From Myxococcota bacterium (lineage in GTDB: Bacteria > Myxococcota_A > UBA9160 > SMWR01), in assembly GCA_022447545.1 (NCBI GenBank), contig JAKVBI010000008.1:33806-91873 (forward strand): a DNA stretch of 58,068 nucleotides, given 5' to 3'. Position numbers and translations under genes: made by a program. Every line of letters starts with the position of its first letter. Positions within the stretch are counted from its first letter, which is position 1. A model generated the notes under the pieces. It made no database searches, had not been told where the DNA came from, and was given only the letters and a program-made list of their open reading frames with translations. Positions 32,255 through 42,679 of this stretch are shown here, piece after piece.

Positions 32255-34222
32255 TCAACCCGATGGCGTAGAACCCGCGAGTTCGTACCAGATGGGGGAA
32301 GTCCAGCTCCGTTCCTGGACGGTGCGGGGAATCGTCGAGTCGCTACAGGTCTCGGGACGTTCGGACTCGGGCAGGGTCAGGCACTGGCGCGCCGTCCAGC
32401 GACAACTCGGATTCTCCAGAACCCGGGCGTAGTAGACGGCTCGACGCTGAGGGTCGAACTCTGGATCGCGCCAAACACCGCACAACGTCGCATGGCCGCG
32501 CCCCGTGGGTCGACAGGTGGCCTCGTCCACCGAAGCTCCGGTCTCGCCCCCTGCGACATCCACCACGCGCTGATGAAAATCCCCGTCGTCTCCCACCCAG
32601 CCCTTGATGATCTGGATCCGCTGCAACAACCCACCCGGAGATTTTGCGGTGCCAGGGTCCCGAGTGGCCGCCGCCACGAAGACGGGCCCAGCGGCCGCAT
32701 CTGCCGGCCGAGGTAGCAGTTCCCCTCCCATGGGAACGCCCTGCGCGTAGGCGTCCTCGATCCAGCCCGCTCGTTCACAGACATCCTCACCGAACCCCCA
32801 GCCCCCGAAGAAGCGGGGCTGGATCCGCGTGCCACTGGTCCCAAAGGTCTCGCGCCGACGCATGGCGTCGAAAAGTGCGTCGCGTGTGTTTCGCGGAGCC
32901 CAGATGCCCGCCAGCCCTCCGGGGTTGGAGCGTGCGGTGTGAACGATGGGGCCGGCACTGGCCAGGCGCTTGGCCACACTGTCTTCGCGATTGCCACCGG
33001 CTCCCGGATAGGCGTTCTCTTCCGTGGCTCCGGGAATGCCATTGTGGGTGTCGGTACTGGCGATGAATCCGAGCGTGTAGGGGTTCACTCCAATTCGCGC
33101 AGCCTCGCGCAGCCCTTCGATGAGCGCGTAACGAACGTAGTCCACCCGCGACAGACAGCCCCGGGCGATGAGCGCCCCCACACCCGTCTCGCCCTCGGCG
33201 CATTCCGCCGGTTGAGCGGGGCGTCGAAACTCTTCGAACTCACACCATTCGTCGCGGCCCACCACTCCCGTCATGCCGTTGCGGCATTCGGAGTCGCCCT
33301 TGACCTGCATCACCTCCACCAGGGGCTCGAGACGCGCACGAAGACGCGCGCGCGCCACCTGCTCATCCGGCGACAGGCCCTCGGTCTCGACCGTGAACAT
33401 CCGTCCATTGCTGAGATTCGAGTTGTGCGGAATGGCCAGCACGTCACAACCCGTACCGGCGTCGAGGCAATCGTCTCGAAGGCGCTGCCACAAGCCGACC
33501 GCCTCGGGTTCCTCGACCGACGTGACGGGCAGCTCGGGCACTTCCGCATTGCGGAAGATCACGTTGCGGTGAACTTTGCTCAGTTCGGGTGTATTCGTGT
33601 ACTCGTAGGCGTGGAAGGTCGTGAAGCGGCACTCGGGGCTCGTGTCGTTCCAGCGTTGCGCGGCGGCACGGATTCGACCCCAGACCGTCGCCATCTCTTG
33701 CTGGCAAGCAGCCCCGTCCTCGCCACACAACTCGGGAACACGCTGAGGCGGTGCGGGAGTCAGCATCGCCTCGAGGGATGGACCCCGCCCAGTGATGGCG
33801 CCCATCCGCGAGGAATTTCCCGAAGGCCCGGCATCCATCTCCCCGCGGTAGCGGGCGCAGATCTCCGAGCCATACACCGATGAGTCGGCCTGGGTGCACA
33901 ACGCCACCTCACCCAGAAACTCGGCGTGGTCGGTGACCGCCGCAAAATCCAGCGGTCGCTCGAGGCGCAGCGTCCGCCCACCGGCGATCTCGATGGGCTC
34001 ACCGCGGGCGAACCGATAAGCGTCATCGGGTGTCACCCGTACGCCCTCGGTGTAGGCATCCATGGACAGGCCGGTGTGCACGTGCAGATCTCCAAAGAAG
34101 GCCTGCCCCAGGGGATCCCCCTTGGAGCAACCCGGCTCGGACGCCGCGGGGTCGGAGGCATGGGCCATGGCAACCCAACCGAAAACGAATGTACTCACCA
34201 GCGTCCCAAACCCACCGCGCAT
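32255..34222 (-). CDS. DUF3604 domain exported protein
   Basis: 655 aa, paralogue of the lipoprotein at 24204. MRGGFGTLVSTFVFGWVAMAHA is a signal peptide without a lipobox Cys, so the mature protein is probably free in the periplasm or outside. FGDLHVHTGLSMDAY, FAAVTDHAEFLGE and GFIASTDTHNGIPG carry the predicted metal ligands, and ETFGTSGTRIQPRFF matches the late block of its paralogue. ATG 34222 follows GGGGGAGGT. Cys pairs (CRNGM, DEWCEFEEF) suggest disulfides. Presumed metallohydrolase of unknown substrate. Confidence 0.85.
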   Translation of the reverse strand: MRGGFGTLVSTFVFGWVAMAHASDPAASEPGCSKGDPLGQAFFGDLHVHTGLSMDAYTEGVRVTPDDAYRFARGEPIEIAGGRTLRLERPLDFAAVTDHAEFLGEVALCTQADSSVYGSEICARYRGEMDAGPSGNSSRMGAITGRGPSLEAMLTPAPPQRVPELCGEDGAACQQEMATVWGRIRAAAQRWNDTSPECRFTTFHAYEYTNTPELSKVHRNVIFRNAEVPELPVTSVEEPEAVGLWQRLRDDCLDAGTGCDVLAIPHNSNLSNGRMFTVETEGLSPDEQVARARLRARLEPLVEVMQVKGDSECRNGMTGVVGRDEWCEFEEFRRPAQPAECAEGETGVGALIARGCLSRVDYVRYALIEGLREAARIGVNPYTLGFIASTDTHNGIPGATEENAYPGAGGNREDSVAKRLASAGPIVHTARSNPGGLAGIWAPRNTRDALFDAMRRRETFGTSGTRIQPRFFGGWGFGEDVCERAGWIEDAYAQGVPMGGELLPRPADAAAGPVFVAAATRDPGTAKSPGGLLQRIQIIKGWVGDDGDFHQRVVDVAGGETGASVDEATCRPTGRGHATLCGVWRDPEFDPQRRAVYYARVLENPSCRWTARQCLTLPESERPETCSDSTIPRTVQERSWTSPIWYELAGSTPSG

Positions 34223-34415
34223 CGATCGACCTCCCCCGGAAACCGGCATTCTTCGGTGCTCTCGAGATTCCGAGGCCACCCAGGGCCACTCTCCGGGCCA
34301 GCAGCCCAAGCGTCAAGCTCCGATCGAATCGTGTCCACGGGAAGAACACCGCCCTTGTCAAGTCACACGCTCAGCCCGTAGCCTCGGCCCGAACGCTTTT
34401 GAGGAGGAGAACCCC

Positions 34416-35309
34416 ATGGCTGACAAGATCGGGCTGCCGGCGCCCCCCATGCCCGGCGACAGCGCACTCAAGCCGGGCACTTTCGACGGACAAACGGTCT
34501 TCGTGACTGGCGGAGGCACTGGACTGGGCAAGGGCATCGCCAGTGAATTCGCCCGGCTGGGTGCATCCCTGGTGATCGCGAGCCGAAAACCCGACCACCT
34601 CGACGCGGGCCGCGAAGCCATGGAGGCCATTGGCGCCCCGGTCCACGTGGTCGCCTGTGACATCCGCGACCCCGATTCCATTGCAGCCGCCTTCGACGAG
34701 GCCGTGGCCACGTTCTCGCTCCCGAGCGTCCTGATCAACAATGCCGCTGCCAACTTCCCGGTTCCCGCCGAGGACATGTCTCCCAATGCCTGGCGAACGG
34801 TGGTGGACATCACCCTCAACGGCACTTTCTTCTGCGCCCGCGAGTTCGCACGCCGCCACCTCGCAGCGGGAACCCCCGGATCCATCATCAATGTGGGCGC
34901 CTCCTATGCGTGGACGGGCGGGCCGGGCTTCGCCCACTCGGCAGCCGCCAAGGCGGGCGTCAAGAACATGACGGAAACCCTGGCCGTCGAGTGGGGACCC
35001 TACGGAATTCAGGTCAACGGTCTCGTGCCCGGCTTGTTCCCTCACGAGGACATGACGGCCGACATCCAGGGCAACCTGAAGCGCACCAACGACAAGGACC
35101 CCGTCCAACCCGCCTTGCGGGTCGGCCAGCGCCAGGAACTCGGTTGGGCCGCCACCTTCCTCGCTTCGCCCTACGGACGTTTCATCTCCGGCCACACCCT
35201 GACCGTGGACGGTGCCAATTGGCAGCGGCGCCATCTCACCAACCCCGAGGTCGTGACCGTGCGTGACCAGATGGGAATGGGCCCGTTCGATCCCGATGGC
35301 AAGCGCTGA
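34416..35309 (+). CDS. SDR family oxidoreductase (2,4-dienoyl-CoA reductase-like)
   Basis: 297 aa. VTGGGTGLGKGIASEF is the NAD(P) loop, followed by NNAAANFP in place of NNAG. The usual catalytic YxxxK is replaced by FAHSAAAKAGVKNM, the pattern of peroxisomal-type 2,4-dienoyl-CoA reductases, which use other residues in place of the Tyr. LAVEWGPYGIQVN and the closing SGHTLTVDGANWQRR also match that branch. ATG 34416 follows GAGGAGGAG. It would remove a double bond from polyunsaturated acyl-CoA, in line with nearby CoA genes. Followed after 32 nt by an NTF2-like gene. Confidence 0.88.
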   Translation: MADKIGLPAPPMPGDSALKPGTFDGQTVFVTGGGTGLGKGIASEFARLGASLVIASRKPDHLDAGREAMEAIGAPVHVVACDIRDPDSIAAAFDEAVATFSLPSVLINNAAANFPVPAEDMSPNAWRTVVDITLNGTFFCAREFARRHLAAGTPGSIINVGASYAWTGGPGFAHSAAAKAGVKNMTETLAVEWGPYGIQVNGLVPGLFPHEDMTADIQGNLKRTNDKDPVQPALRVGQRQELGWAATFLASPYGRFISGHTLTVDGANWQRRHLTNPEVVTVRDQMGMGPFDPDGKR

Positions 35310-35341
35310 ATCGATGCCTCGTAAAGGGTGAAGGAGACTCC

Positions 35342-35743
35342 ATGGAAACCGAAGCCAGCCGTAAAGTGGTCGTCGACTACCTGGCCGCCCAGGCCGCCGG
35401 AGACCGCGAAAGACTGACAGAATTGTTGGATGAGAACGTTCGTTGGTGCCCGCCCGGGGACGTCGCGGGGATTGGAAAACCCCAGGGGCGCGAGAACGTG
35501 CTGAGTGCCCTGGCCGAAGCGGGCGCAAGGTTCTTCGACCTGGGCACCATGCGAGTCGACGTTCAGTGGATGATCGCCGAGGGCAACAAGGTCGTGGTCC
35601 GCACCCAGAACCAGGTGGTGGCCAGCAACGGCCGCGACTACCGCAACGAGTACGTCTGGGTCTACACCTGCGCGAACGGAAAGATCGTGGACATGGAAGA
35701 ACACACGGACACCCAGCTGTTCAAGCAGGTCGTCCTGGACTGA
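35342..35743 (+). CDS. NTF2/SnoaL-like protein
   Basis: 133 aa cone-fold protein. VVDYLAAQAAGDRERLTELLDENVRW near the N-terminus and the pattern of four following strands (VQWMIAEGNKVVVR, YRNEYVWVYTCANGKIVDMEEHTD) match SnoaL-like/nuclear transport factor 2 families. Members bind small hydrophobic compounds and some are isomerases or cyclases of steroids and polyketides. ATG 35342 follows AAGGAG. Co-transcription with the SDR 32 nt upstream is likely. No catalytic pair is certain. Confidence 0.85.
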   Translation: METEASRKVVVDYLAAQAAGDRERLTELLDENVRWCPPGDVAGIGKPQGRENVLSALAEAGARFFDLGTMRVDVQWMIAEGNKVVVRTQNQVVASNGRDYRNEYVWVYTCANGKIVDMEEHTDTQLFKQVVLD

Positions 35744-35749
35744 TCCGCT

Positions 35750-37867
35750 TCAAGCCACGGAACCAATGGGCAGAGACCGCACGGGCTTCCCCGTCAGAGC
35801 CAGCAACGCATTGCAGACCGCCGGGGCAATGGGCGGCGTTCCCGGCTCGCCAACGCCTCCAAGCGGGTCGCCAGCCGTTGCGATGTAGGTCTCGACCCGG
35901 GGCATCTCGGCCATGCGCAGCAGCGGGTAGCCATCGAAGTTGCCCGACACCACGCGCCCTTGATCGAAGTGAACGGCACCGTGCAACGCTGCACTCAGTC
36001 CGAAGGCAATGCCGCCCTCCATCTGGGCCTCCACAGTGTCGGGATTCACGACATCGCCGCAATCGATGGCACACACCACGCGTTCGACACTCGGCCGCCC
36101 TCCGGGCCCGATGGACACCTCGGCGACCTGGGCAACGAAGCTGCCAAACGCCTCGTGGACGGCAACGCCACGCGCGTGCCCCTCGGGCAAAGAACCTCCC
36201 CAGCCCGCCTTCTCTCCCGCCACACGCAGCACGCGCTGGTGACGCGGGTGCTCGTCGAGCAGTTTCAGGCGCGCCTCCAAGGGGTCTCGGCCACCCGCGG
36301 CGCACAACTCGTCGAAGAAGCACTCGGTCACCCAGGCGTTGTGAGAGCTGCCCACCGAGCGCCAGAAGTGAGTGGAGATGGGAAGGTCCACATCGGACCA
36401 GGACACCGAGAGGTTGGGAATCGCGTAGGGGAGATTCCGCGCACCTTCGACGGCAGCGAAGTCCACCCCCTGACGCATGGGCCAACCCTTCTCGCGCAGG
36501 ATCGACGGGCTGGCCATGCGGTGGCGCCAGGCCACGGGCTGGCCGTCGGCATCGAGCCCGCCAGCCAGTTCGTTGTAACCCACCGGACGATAGAAGCCGG
36601 CTCGCATGTCGTCCTCGCGGGAGTAGACGACCTGCACCGGCTGGCCCACGGCCTTGGACAGAGACACCGCATCCTCGACGAAATCCGTTGCCGAACGGCG
36701 CCCGAAGCCGCCTCCTAAAAACGTGGGATGCACGACGACCCGCTCCAGCGGCATCCCACTCGTGCGGGCCGCAGCCGCCTGGGTGGACGACAGCGACTGA
36801 GTCGGTGCCCAGACCTCACACCGATCTTCGGTCACGTGGGCGGTGCAGTTCATCGGCTCCATGGTGGCGTGGGCCAGGTACGGAAAAGTGTAGGTGGCCT
36901 CGAGCGACGTCGCGCAATCGCGCAGGGCGGCCTCCGCATCCCCCTCGTTGCGAACCTCGATGCCGCCGTCGAGTGATTCTCGGCAACTCGCCAGAATCGA
37001 GTCGTCGGAGACCTCCACCTGGCCCGGGGTCCACTCGACCTTCAGTCGATCGCGCCCCTTCTTGGCGGGCCAGGTACTCCTCGCCACCACCGCCACTCCA
37101 CTGGGAATTTCCACCACCTGTTCCACGCCCGTGACTTTCAGGGCCTGGGCCGCGTCGAAGGACTCGACACTCGCACCCAGCGTCGGCGGTCGTTCGACCT
37201 GGGCAACCCGCATGCCCTCCACCCGCACATCGAGCCCATATACGGCCTTCCCCTCGACCTTGGACGGGGTGTCGAGACGCGGGATTCGCTGACCAATGAT
37301 GCGGTAGTCGCTGCGGTCCTTGAGGGGCGGGTCCTGGGGCGGCGGCAGGGTCGCGGCGCGTGCCGCGAGTTGCCCATAGGAGGCCTCACGCCCACTCGGG
37401 GAGTGGTGCACCACGCCGCGCTCGGCGCGGCACTCCTTTGCCTCCACCCCCCACTGTCCTGCGGCTGCGGCGATCAGCATCTCGCGGGCCGCGGCCCCGG
37501 CCTTCCGAAACGAATCGAAGCCATGGCGGATGCTCTGACTGCCCCCGGTCAGTTGTCGCCCAAAGCGCGGATCCACCGAAGCCTGCTCGACTTGGATGCT
37601 CTCCCAGTCCACTTCGAGTTCCTCGGCGAGGATCATGGGGATGGCGGTAAAGACCCCCTGGCCCATTTCGATCTCACTGACCGAGAAGCTCACCGAGCCG
37701 TCCTCCGACACTCGAACCCAGGCGTTGAGTTCGTTGGGTTCATCGGACTGCGCGACCTCGACCTCGCGAGCCAACGACTCCAACGGAAGCGAAAAGGAGA
37801 GCATGAGCCCCGCAGCTCCGCCGCCGGAAACTGCAAGAAAACGCCTACGCGACAGCGGCTCAAGCAT
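35750..37867 (-). CDS. Molybdopterin-dependent oxidoreductase, large subunit (isoquinoline 1-oxidoreductase beta type)
   Basis: 705 aa, xanthine-oxidase-family catalytic subunit. The N-terminus [16 protein letters not shown] is a twin-arginine signal, as in periplasmic IorB-type enzymes. [20 protein letters not shown] and [17 protein letters not shown] are conserved Mo-cofactor segments, and [17 protein letters not shown] near the C-terminus carries the catalytic Glu of the family. The ATG at 37867 overlaps the end of the small subunit by 8 nt. There is no FAD subunit gene, so electrons probably pass from the small subunit's iron-sulfur clusters to a cytochrome. Hydroxylation of a nitrogen heterocycle or oxidation of an aldehyde is likely. 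Confidence 0.92.
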   Translation of the reverse strand: MLEPLSRRRFLAVSGGGAAGLMLSFSLPLESLAREVEVAQSDEPNELNAWVRVSEDGSVSFSVSEIEMGQGVFTAIPMILAEELEVDWESIQVEQASVDPRFGRQLTGGSQSIRHGFDSFRKAGAAAREMLIAAAAGQWGVEAKECRAERGVVHHSPSGREASYGQLAARAATLPPPQDPPLKDRSDYRIIGQRIPRLDTPSKVEGKAVYGLDVRVEGMRVAQVERPPTLGASVESFDAAQALKVTGVEQVVEIPSGVAVVARSTWPAKKGRDRLKVEWTPGQVEVSDDSILASCRESLDGGIEVRNEGDAEAALRDCATSLEATYTFPYLAHATMEPMNCTAHVTEDRCEVWAPTQSLSSTQAAAARTSGMPLERVVVHPTFLGGGFGRRSATDFVEDAVSLSKAVGQPVQVVYSREDDMRAGFYRPVGYNELAGGLDADGQPVAWRHRMASPSILREKGWPMRQGVDFAAVEGARNLPYAIPNLSVSWSDVDLPISTHFWRSVGSSHNAWVTECFFDELCAAGGRDPLEARLKLLDEHPRHQRVLRVAGEKAGWGGSLPEGHARGVAVHEAFGSFVAQVAEVSIGPGGRPSVERVVCAIDCGDVVNPDTVEAQMEGGIAFGLSAALHGAVHFDQGRVVSGNFDGYPLLRMAEMPRVETYIATAGDPLGGVGEPGTPPIAPAVCNALLALTGKPVRSLPIGSVA

Positions 37868-38333
37868 GGTTTTCCCCCGACGACTTCGCCGCCCGCGCGA
37901 TGGCCGCCCGAATCCGGTTATAGGTCCCACAGCGACACAGGTTGGAGGACATCCAGCCCTCGACCTGCTCGTCGCTGGGGGAGGGATTCTCGGCGAGTAG
38001 AGCCGCCGCGCTCATGACCTGGCCCGGCTGGCAGTAACCGCACTGGGGCACGTCTTCGGCGATCCAGGCCTCCTGCACCGGGTGACGCCCGTCCGACGCG
38101 AGGCCCTCGATGGTGGTAATGCTGCGCCCGGCCACGGCCGAGATGCGCAGCTGGCACGAGAAACTGGCCCGACCGTCCACATGAACCGTGCAGGCACGAC
38201 AAAAGCCTCCTCCACAGCCAAACTTCGTCCCCGTCAGACCGAGTTCGTCGCGCAGCACCCACAGCAGCGGCGTATCGCCGTCGACCTCCACGGTGTGGCG
38301 CGTCCCATTGACCTGAATCGCGTATTCCGCCAT
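37860..38333 (-). CDS. (2Fe-2S) small subunit of the molybdenum hydroxylase (isoquinoline 1-oxidoreductase alpha type)
   Basis: 157 aa with two 2Fe-2S sites. The plant-type ferredoxin site uses Cys40, Cys45, Cys48 and Cys60 ([17 protein letters not shown]). The second uses Cys98 and Cys101 (CGYCQPG) with Cys133 and Cys135 (LCRCGTY). This two-cluster protein passes electrons from the molybdenum subunit encoded immediately downstream; the stop and start overlap by 8 nt. The ATG at 38333 follows a GAGGG Shine-Dalgarno. It has no signal peptide and is probably exported with the Tat-bearing large subunit. Confidence 0.93.
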   Translation of the reverse strand: MAEYAIQVNGTRHTVEVDGDTPLLWVLRDELGLTGTKFGCGGGFCRACTVHVDGRASFSCQLRISAVAGRSITTIEGLASDGRHPVQEAWIAEDVPQCGYCQPGQVMSAAALLAENPSPSDEQVEGWMSSNLCRCGTYNRIRAAIARAAKSSGENHA

Positions 38334-38541
38334 GTCCCTCGACCTCGAAGTCTGTGGCGGAATCCGTTCCGCCATCGCTCCAGCGTAGCAAGCCCCCCAC
38401 CCACCCGACCCAAGGCTCAAATCGCCCGGTTGGATCCCAGAAAACCCACCCCTGGCGCCGTGAACCGGCGCTGCGTCGAAAAATCGCGGCCCCTGCCGCA
38501 ACCGCATTGCACTCGGCCGCGGGTGGCCCCATCCTGCGGCC

Positions 38542-40500
38542 ATGCTTCGCAACCATCGTCTTCGAATCCTGGGAATCACTTTCGCCACCGTTCTGGCAAT
38601 GGCCTGTGGCTCGTCGGATCTGAACTTCTCGGGCCCCACGGCCGAATGGCCCACCTACGGGGCCAACGACAATCAGAACCGCTACTCCCCGGTGGATCAG
38701 ATCACGCCGGGCAACGTGGATGATCTCGAGGAGATCTGGCGCTACCACACCGGAGACTTCGATGACGGTTCGGGCAACCTGATGCTGCCCACCGCCTTCC
38801 AGGCCACGCCCGTAGTCATCCACGACAAGCTGGTGCTTTGCACCCCATTCAACCGAGTAATTGCCCTGGAGCCCGAAACCGGCGCCGAGCTGTGGAGCTA
38901 CGACCCGAAGGTCAATCTCGACGGCATGTACATCCTCAATTGCCGCGGGGTTTCGTACTGGGACGATGCCCGGGCCCCCGCCGGTAGCACCTGCTCGCAC
39001 CGGGTCATCACGGGAACCCTCAACGCAAAGTTGATCGCCCTGGATCTCGAGACGGGGGAACTCTGCAAATCCTTTGGCGAGGACGGCGTCGTCGACCTCG
39101 CGCGAGGCATGGGAGAGATTCAACCGGGAGAGTATGGGGTCACGTCCCCCCCGGTGATCGTGGGAGATCGCATCATCACGGGCTCCTTCGTGCTCGACAA
39201 CCGCCGCGTCGACATGCCCGGCGGGGTGGTGCGCGCCTTCGATGCGCGCAGCGGCGCCGAGCTCTGGGGTTGGGATCCGGTGCTACCCAGTGCCCCGGAC
39301 GCGCCCGAGGGCATCAAGTACCGACGCGGCACCACCAATGCCTGGACGGCACTGACCGCCGACGACCAACTCGGTCTGGTCTACGTGCCCACGGGCAATA
39401 CCTCGGGCGACTACTACGGGGGCCACCGCGATGGACTCGACTACTACTCGAGTTCGATCGTCGCCCTGGACGTCAACACCGGCGAGGTGGCCTGGCACTT
39501 CCAAACCGTGCACCACGACATCTGGGACTACGACCTGCCCTCCCAGCCCGTGTTGTTCGATTTCCCGCGAGACGGCGAGATCATTCCCGCGGTGGTCCAG
39601 CCCACCAAGCTCGGTCACCTGTTCTTCCTCGACCGACGCACCGGCGAGCCGCTGTTCCCCGTGGAAGAGCGCCCCGTCCCCCAGGACCCCGTGGAGGGCG
39701 AATACCTCTCGCCCACCCAACCCTTCCCCACCAAGCCCCCGCCCATCCACCCGGCGACCCTCACCGCCGACGACGCCTGGGGGTTCACGTTCTGGGACCG
39801 GGGGAAGTGCCGCGAGTTGATCGAGCAGTACCGCTCGGACGGCATCTTCACACCGCCCACCACTCAGGGAACGATCCACTATCCCGGCTACATCGGCGGC
39901 ATGAACTGGGGCAGCCTGTCCATCGATCCCGAGCGTGAACTGCTGGTGGTCAACACCACGCGAGCGGCCGGCGTGGTGCGATTGATCCCCCGCAAGGAAT
40001 TCGAGGAGCGTTTCCCCGACGGTCATCCGTCCCTGGGCTTCGAACTCCAGGGTGGTACCCCCTATGCGGTAGAGCGGCTCCCCCTGCTCTCTCCCCTCGG
40101 CGCCCCCTGCACCAAACCACCCTGGGGCACTCTGGTGGGCATCGACATCGTCTCGGGGGACGTGCGCTGGGACATCCCCCTCGGAACGACCCGCGACATG
40201 GCCCCCTTCCCCATCTGGCTGTTCGGCCCGAAGGGCGTGCCCAACATCGGCGGCCCCATCACCACGGGCTCGGGGCTCACCTTCATTGGCGCCACCACGG
40301 ACCACTACCTGCGCGCCTTCGAAACCGCGACGGGCAAGGAGCTGTGGAAGGGGCGGCTGCCCACAGGCGCCCAGGCGACGCCCATCACCTTCCGCATGCG
40401 TCCTGAAAGCCGCCAGTTCGTGGTGGTGGCCGCCGGTGGACACGGGCTGATGGGCATCCCGTCGGGTGACGCGGTGGTGGCCTTCGCACTCCCAGACTGA
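38542..40500 (+). CDS. PQQ-dependent dehydrogenase (quinoprotein, lipoprotein)
   Basis: 652 aa eight-bladed propeller. The N-terminal lipobox LAMAC (residues 18-22) suggests a lipid anchor. [20 protein letters not shown] and [11 protein letters not shown] open the propeller, [16 protein letters not shown] and [19 protein letters not shown] carry the tryptophan-docking repeats, and [21 protein letters not shown] closes it. These match quinoprotein glucose/alcohol dehydrogenases that oxidise sugars or alcohols in the periplasm and reduce quinone. A CATCCT box lies 6 nt before the ATG and no Shine-Dalgarno is seen. Divergent from the molybdenum enzyme by 208 nt. Substrate unknown. Confidence 0.9.
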   Translation: MLRNHRLRILGITFATVLAMACGSSDLNFSGPTAEWPTYGANDNQNRYSPVDQITPGNVDDLEEIWRYHTGDFDDGSGNLMLPTAFQATPVVIHDKLVLCTPFNRVIALEPETGAELWSYDPKVNLDGMYILNCRGVSYWDDARAPAGSTCSHRVITGTLNAKLIALDLETGELCKSFGEDGVVDLARGMGEIQPGEYGVTSPPVIVGDRIITGSFVLDNRRVDMPGGVVRAFDARSGAELWGWDPVLPSAPDAPEGIKYRRGTTNAWTALTADDQLGLVYVPTGNTSGDYYGGHRDGLDYYSSSIVALDVNTGEVAWHFQTVHHDIWDYDLPSQPVLFDFPRDGEIIPAVVQPTKLGHLFFLDRRTGEPLFPVEERPVPQDPVEGEYLSPTQPFPTKPPPIHPATLTADDAWGFTFWDRGKCRELIEQYRSDGIFTPPTTQGTIHYPGYIGGMNWGSLSIDPERELLVVNTTRAAGVVRLIPRKEFEERFPDGHPSLGFELQGGTPYAVERLPLLSPLGAPCTKPPWGTLVGIDIVSGDVRWDIPLGTTRDMAPFPIWLFGPKGVPNIGGPITTGSGLTFIGATTDHYLRAFETATGKELWKGRLPTGAQATPITFRMRPESRQFVVVAAGGHGLMGIPSGDAVVAFALPD

Positions 40501-40535
40501 TTGACGCGGATCCGACGGTTTCGGGCCCGAGGGTG

Positions 40536-40541
40536 TAGACT
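40536..40541 (+). promoter_or_regulatory. -10 box TAGACT upstream of the decarboxylase-like gene
   Basis: TAGACT matches the recurring TAnnnT box and lies 66 nt before ATG 40608, which has its own AGGAGG Shine-Dalgarno. No -35 at normal spacing is visible. Confidence 0.3.
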
Positions 40542-40607
40542 CGACTCCTTGCACGGGCGTCCATGGGAGTCTGCCCACCACGGCCCATCCAACCAGGAGG
40601 AACCCCG

Positions 40608-41378
40608 ATGTCGGACAGCAACAGCCCCAAGATCAACCCCGGTGACATCGCCAATTGGCCGATGCTCAAGCTGATCTACCGCACCGACCCGGATCGGATC
40701 GCTGCACTGCTGCCGCCGGGGATCGAACCCAGCGCTACCTCCAACGTGCACCTCACCGTCTACAACGTGCCGGTCCCCGACGAGCCGGAGTACGGGATCC
40801 TGATTACCGTCGACGCCGACCACAAGGGCACCCAGGGTGTCTACGCCATCGGCTACGGGATCGATCAGGAGTCGGCCATCATCATCAGCCGCGAGATGAA
40901 CGGCCAGCCCAAGTATCCGTGCTCGACCACCTACTACCGAATGGGCGATCAGGTGACTGCACGCTGCAGCCACCAGGGTTACACCTTCGTGGAGTTCAAG
41001 GGCTCCGTGAAGGGCGCCGTCGAGAACCCGCCCAACCACGTCGAGCACGAATGGTGGGTGAAGGTCTCTCGCGCCGTGGGCGGAGCGGAGAAGAGCTACG
41101 ACTTCCCCCCCCACGTCGTACACGTCGCGAGCACCTACCAGACGGTGTACAAGGAAGAACTCGAAGGCACCCTGACGTTGGCCGACAGCCCCTGGGATCC
41201 CATCAACGAGTTGCTGCCCATGCGCGAGCAGGTCTCCGCGCATTTGTGGACACCCGCGTTCCTGGGGCGTGACATCACCCTCGAGACGCCGCTGGACCCC
41301 GAGGCCTTCTGGCCCTTCGTCGACACCATCGGCGGCTCGCGTTGGCCGGGCCAGATGGGCGGACCCAAGCGCCGCTGA
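40608..41378 (+). CDS. Acetoacetate decarboxylase family protein
   Basis: 256 aa. The family's conserved block reads SREMNGQPKYPCS, where Lys102 corresponds to the Schiff-base Lys of acetoacetate decarboxylase. The pattern of strands before it (VHLTVYNVPVPD, YGILITVDAD) and the C-terminal AFLGRDITLETPLD also fit. ATG 40608 follows AGGAGG. Family members decarboxylate acetoacetate-like beta-keto acids or act as aldolases/dehydratases. Convergent with the phosphotransferase gene, 39 nt away. The substrate is unknown. Confidence 0.87.
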   Translation: MSDSNSPKINPGDIANWPMLKLIYRTDPDRIAALLPPGIEPSATSNVHLTVYNVPVPDEPEYGILITVDADHKGTQGVYAIGYGIDQESAIIISREMNGQPKYPCSTTYYRMGDQVTARCSHQGYTFVEFKGSVKGAVENPPNHVEHEWWVKVSRAVGGAEKSYDFPPHVVHVASTYQTVYKEELEGTLTLADSPWDPINELLPMREQVSAHLWTPAFLGRDITLETPLDPEAFWPFVDTIGGSRWPGQMGGPKRR

Positions 41379-41417
41379 CCTCCATTCGAGTCGGGGCCCT
41401 GCGCCGCGGAGCCATGC

Positions 41418-42491
41418 CTACAAGCCGGCGTGCTCCCGCAGCGCGGCCCTCGCCTCGAGGTCTTCGACACCGGCCGAAGCGCGTTCGAGAAACGCCGCGG
41501 CAAAGATTTTCCGGCGCTCGGTGGCATCCTCAGGAAATACGACAATCTGGCAGGACGCCGGCACCAGATAGGCGGCGTGTAGACGGTGAGCCTTCCAGGC
41601 CTCATCGAACCCGATCTCGCCCCCACCAAGACCTGCACGCACGTCCAGGTAGTGCCGAATCAGATCCCGTTCGTGGGTGCGACGCGCCGCCACACTGAGC
41701 GCCATGTTGATGAAGTAGCTCATGTCGCGCAGGGGCGTACTGACGTTGATGATCCCCCAGTCGAGAAACCCGGTGCGCCCGTCGTCATCGAACAGGTTCC
41801 CGATGTGGGGATCCCCGTGGATCACGGTGTGCGGCCCCATGTGCCAGACTTCGTGGATGGCATCGCGCTTGGCGATATAGACCTCGGCCATCTCCGCAAA
41901 AGCGTCGGTCAACTTGTCGCGGTGGTGGTCGAGACCGACCTGGAGCCGGGTGCTCCCGTAATCGCTGGCCGGCCCCGGACCCGGCACCCAAGGTGCTTCG
42001 GCGCGCCGCCGCGCCGGGTCCTCGAAACGCACGTGGAGTTCCGCCAGGTCCTCCAGAGCCCGCGAGGCTGCATCGGGCTCCACACTGGTGGGGCCATCGG
42101 AGATCCCCACCCCGGTGACGACCAGATCTTCCATCAGCAGTACGAAGGATCCATCCCGGTCGTAACGCGCCACATGCGCGTCGGGCACCCGCATCGACAA
42201 CTGAGGAGCCAACCGGGCGTAGAACTGAGCTTCCTTGGGCCCCATGCCCGTGGCGGCAATGGCCTCGCGCCGTACGGATTCAGTGGGCAACAACTTGCAA
42301 AACACGCTGGCCGGAGCCCCAGCGGACTCTTGATAACGGAGGGCAAGGCGCGCGTGGGCGTTGGTGACCTCGTGGCGCTCGAGGATCTCGACCTCGGACA
42401 CGCGAACCCCGGGGTACCGCTCAGCCAGAGCTTCATCGAGCCAGGCCGAATCGATCTCGTCAATTGTCTGGGGAATCCGATTCACAGGCAC
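41418..42491 (-). CDS. Phosphotransferase (aminoglycoside phosphotransferase-like)
   Basis: 357 aa kinase-fold protein. VIHGDPHIGNLFDDDGRTGFLDWG holds the catalytic Asp (HGDxHxGN) and the metal-binding Asp (LDW). The N-terminal VEILERHEVTNAHARLALRY and CKLLPTE (probable ATP-binding Lys) belong to the small lobe. The ecdysteroid-kinase/choline-kinase-like branch commonly accompanies acyl-CoA dehydrogenases in steroid-degrading bacteria. The start is GTG at 42491, with a second GTG two codons later. It is divergent from the cyclase gene; TAGAGT about 50 nt upstream may be its -10. Substrate unknown. Confidence 0.88.
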   Translation of the reverse strand: MPVNRIPQTIDEIDSAWLDEALAERYPGVRVSEVEILERHEVTNAHARLALRYQESAGAPASVFCKLLPTESVRREAIAATGMGPKEAQFYARLAPQLSMRVPDAHVARYDRDGSFVLLMEDLVVTGVGISDGPTSVEPDAASRALEDLAELHVRFEDPARRRAEAPWVPGPGPASDYGSTRLQVGLDHHRDKLTDAFAEMAEVYIAKRDAIHEVWHMGPHTVIHGDPHIGNLFDDDGRTGFLDWGIINVSTPLRDMSYFINMALSVAARRTHERDLIRHYLDVRAGLGGGEIGFDEAWKAHRLHAAYLVPASCQIVVFPEDATERRKIFAAAFLERASAGVEDLEARAALREHAGL

Positions 42492-42640
42492 CTCGCATCC
42501 ACATCGCCACAGGGCACCAGCCCCGTCGAACCCACTCTAGCCCGCCCATCCCCAAGCGTAGGAGAAAACGCCCTCCCAGGGCGATGCAACCTCGGGAGAC
42601 CCGACCGTCGAAAGCCCACTGGAGGCCGAGCAAGCGCTGA

Positions 42641-42646
42641 TATGCT
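42641..42646 (+). promoter_or_regulatory. -10 box TATGCT upstream of the cyclase gene
   Basis: TATGCT lies 33 nt before the GTG start at 42680. It fits the TAnnnT box seen through the window. No -35 is clear. Confidence 0.35.
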
Positions 42647-42679
42647 GGACCGCACCCGGTTCGGGCAACGAGGCATCCC

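Noticed and set aside
40501-40541. TTGACG and TAGACT as a -35/-10 pair before the decarboxylase-like gene
   Set aside because: The spacer is 29 nt, far too long for one promoter.
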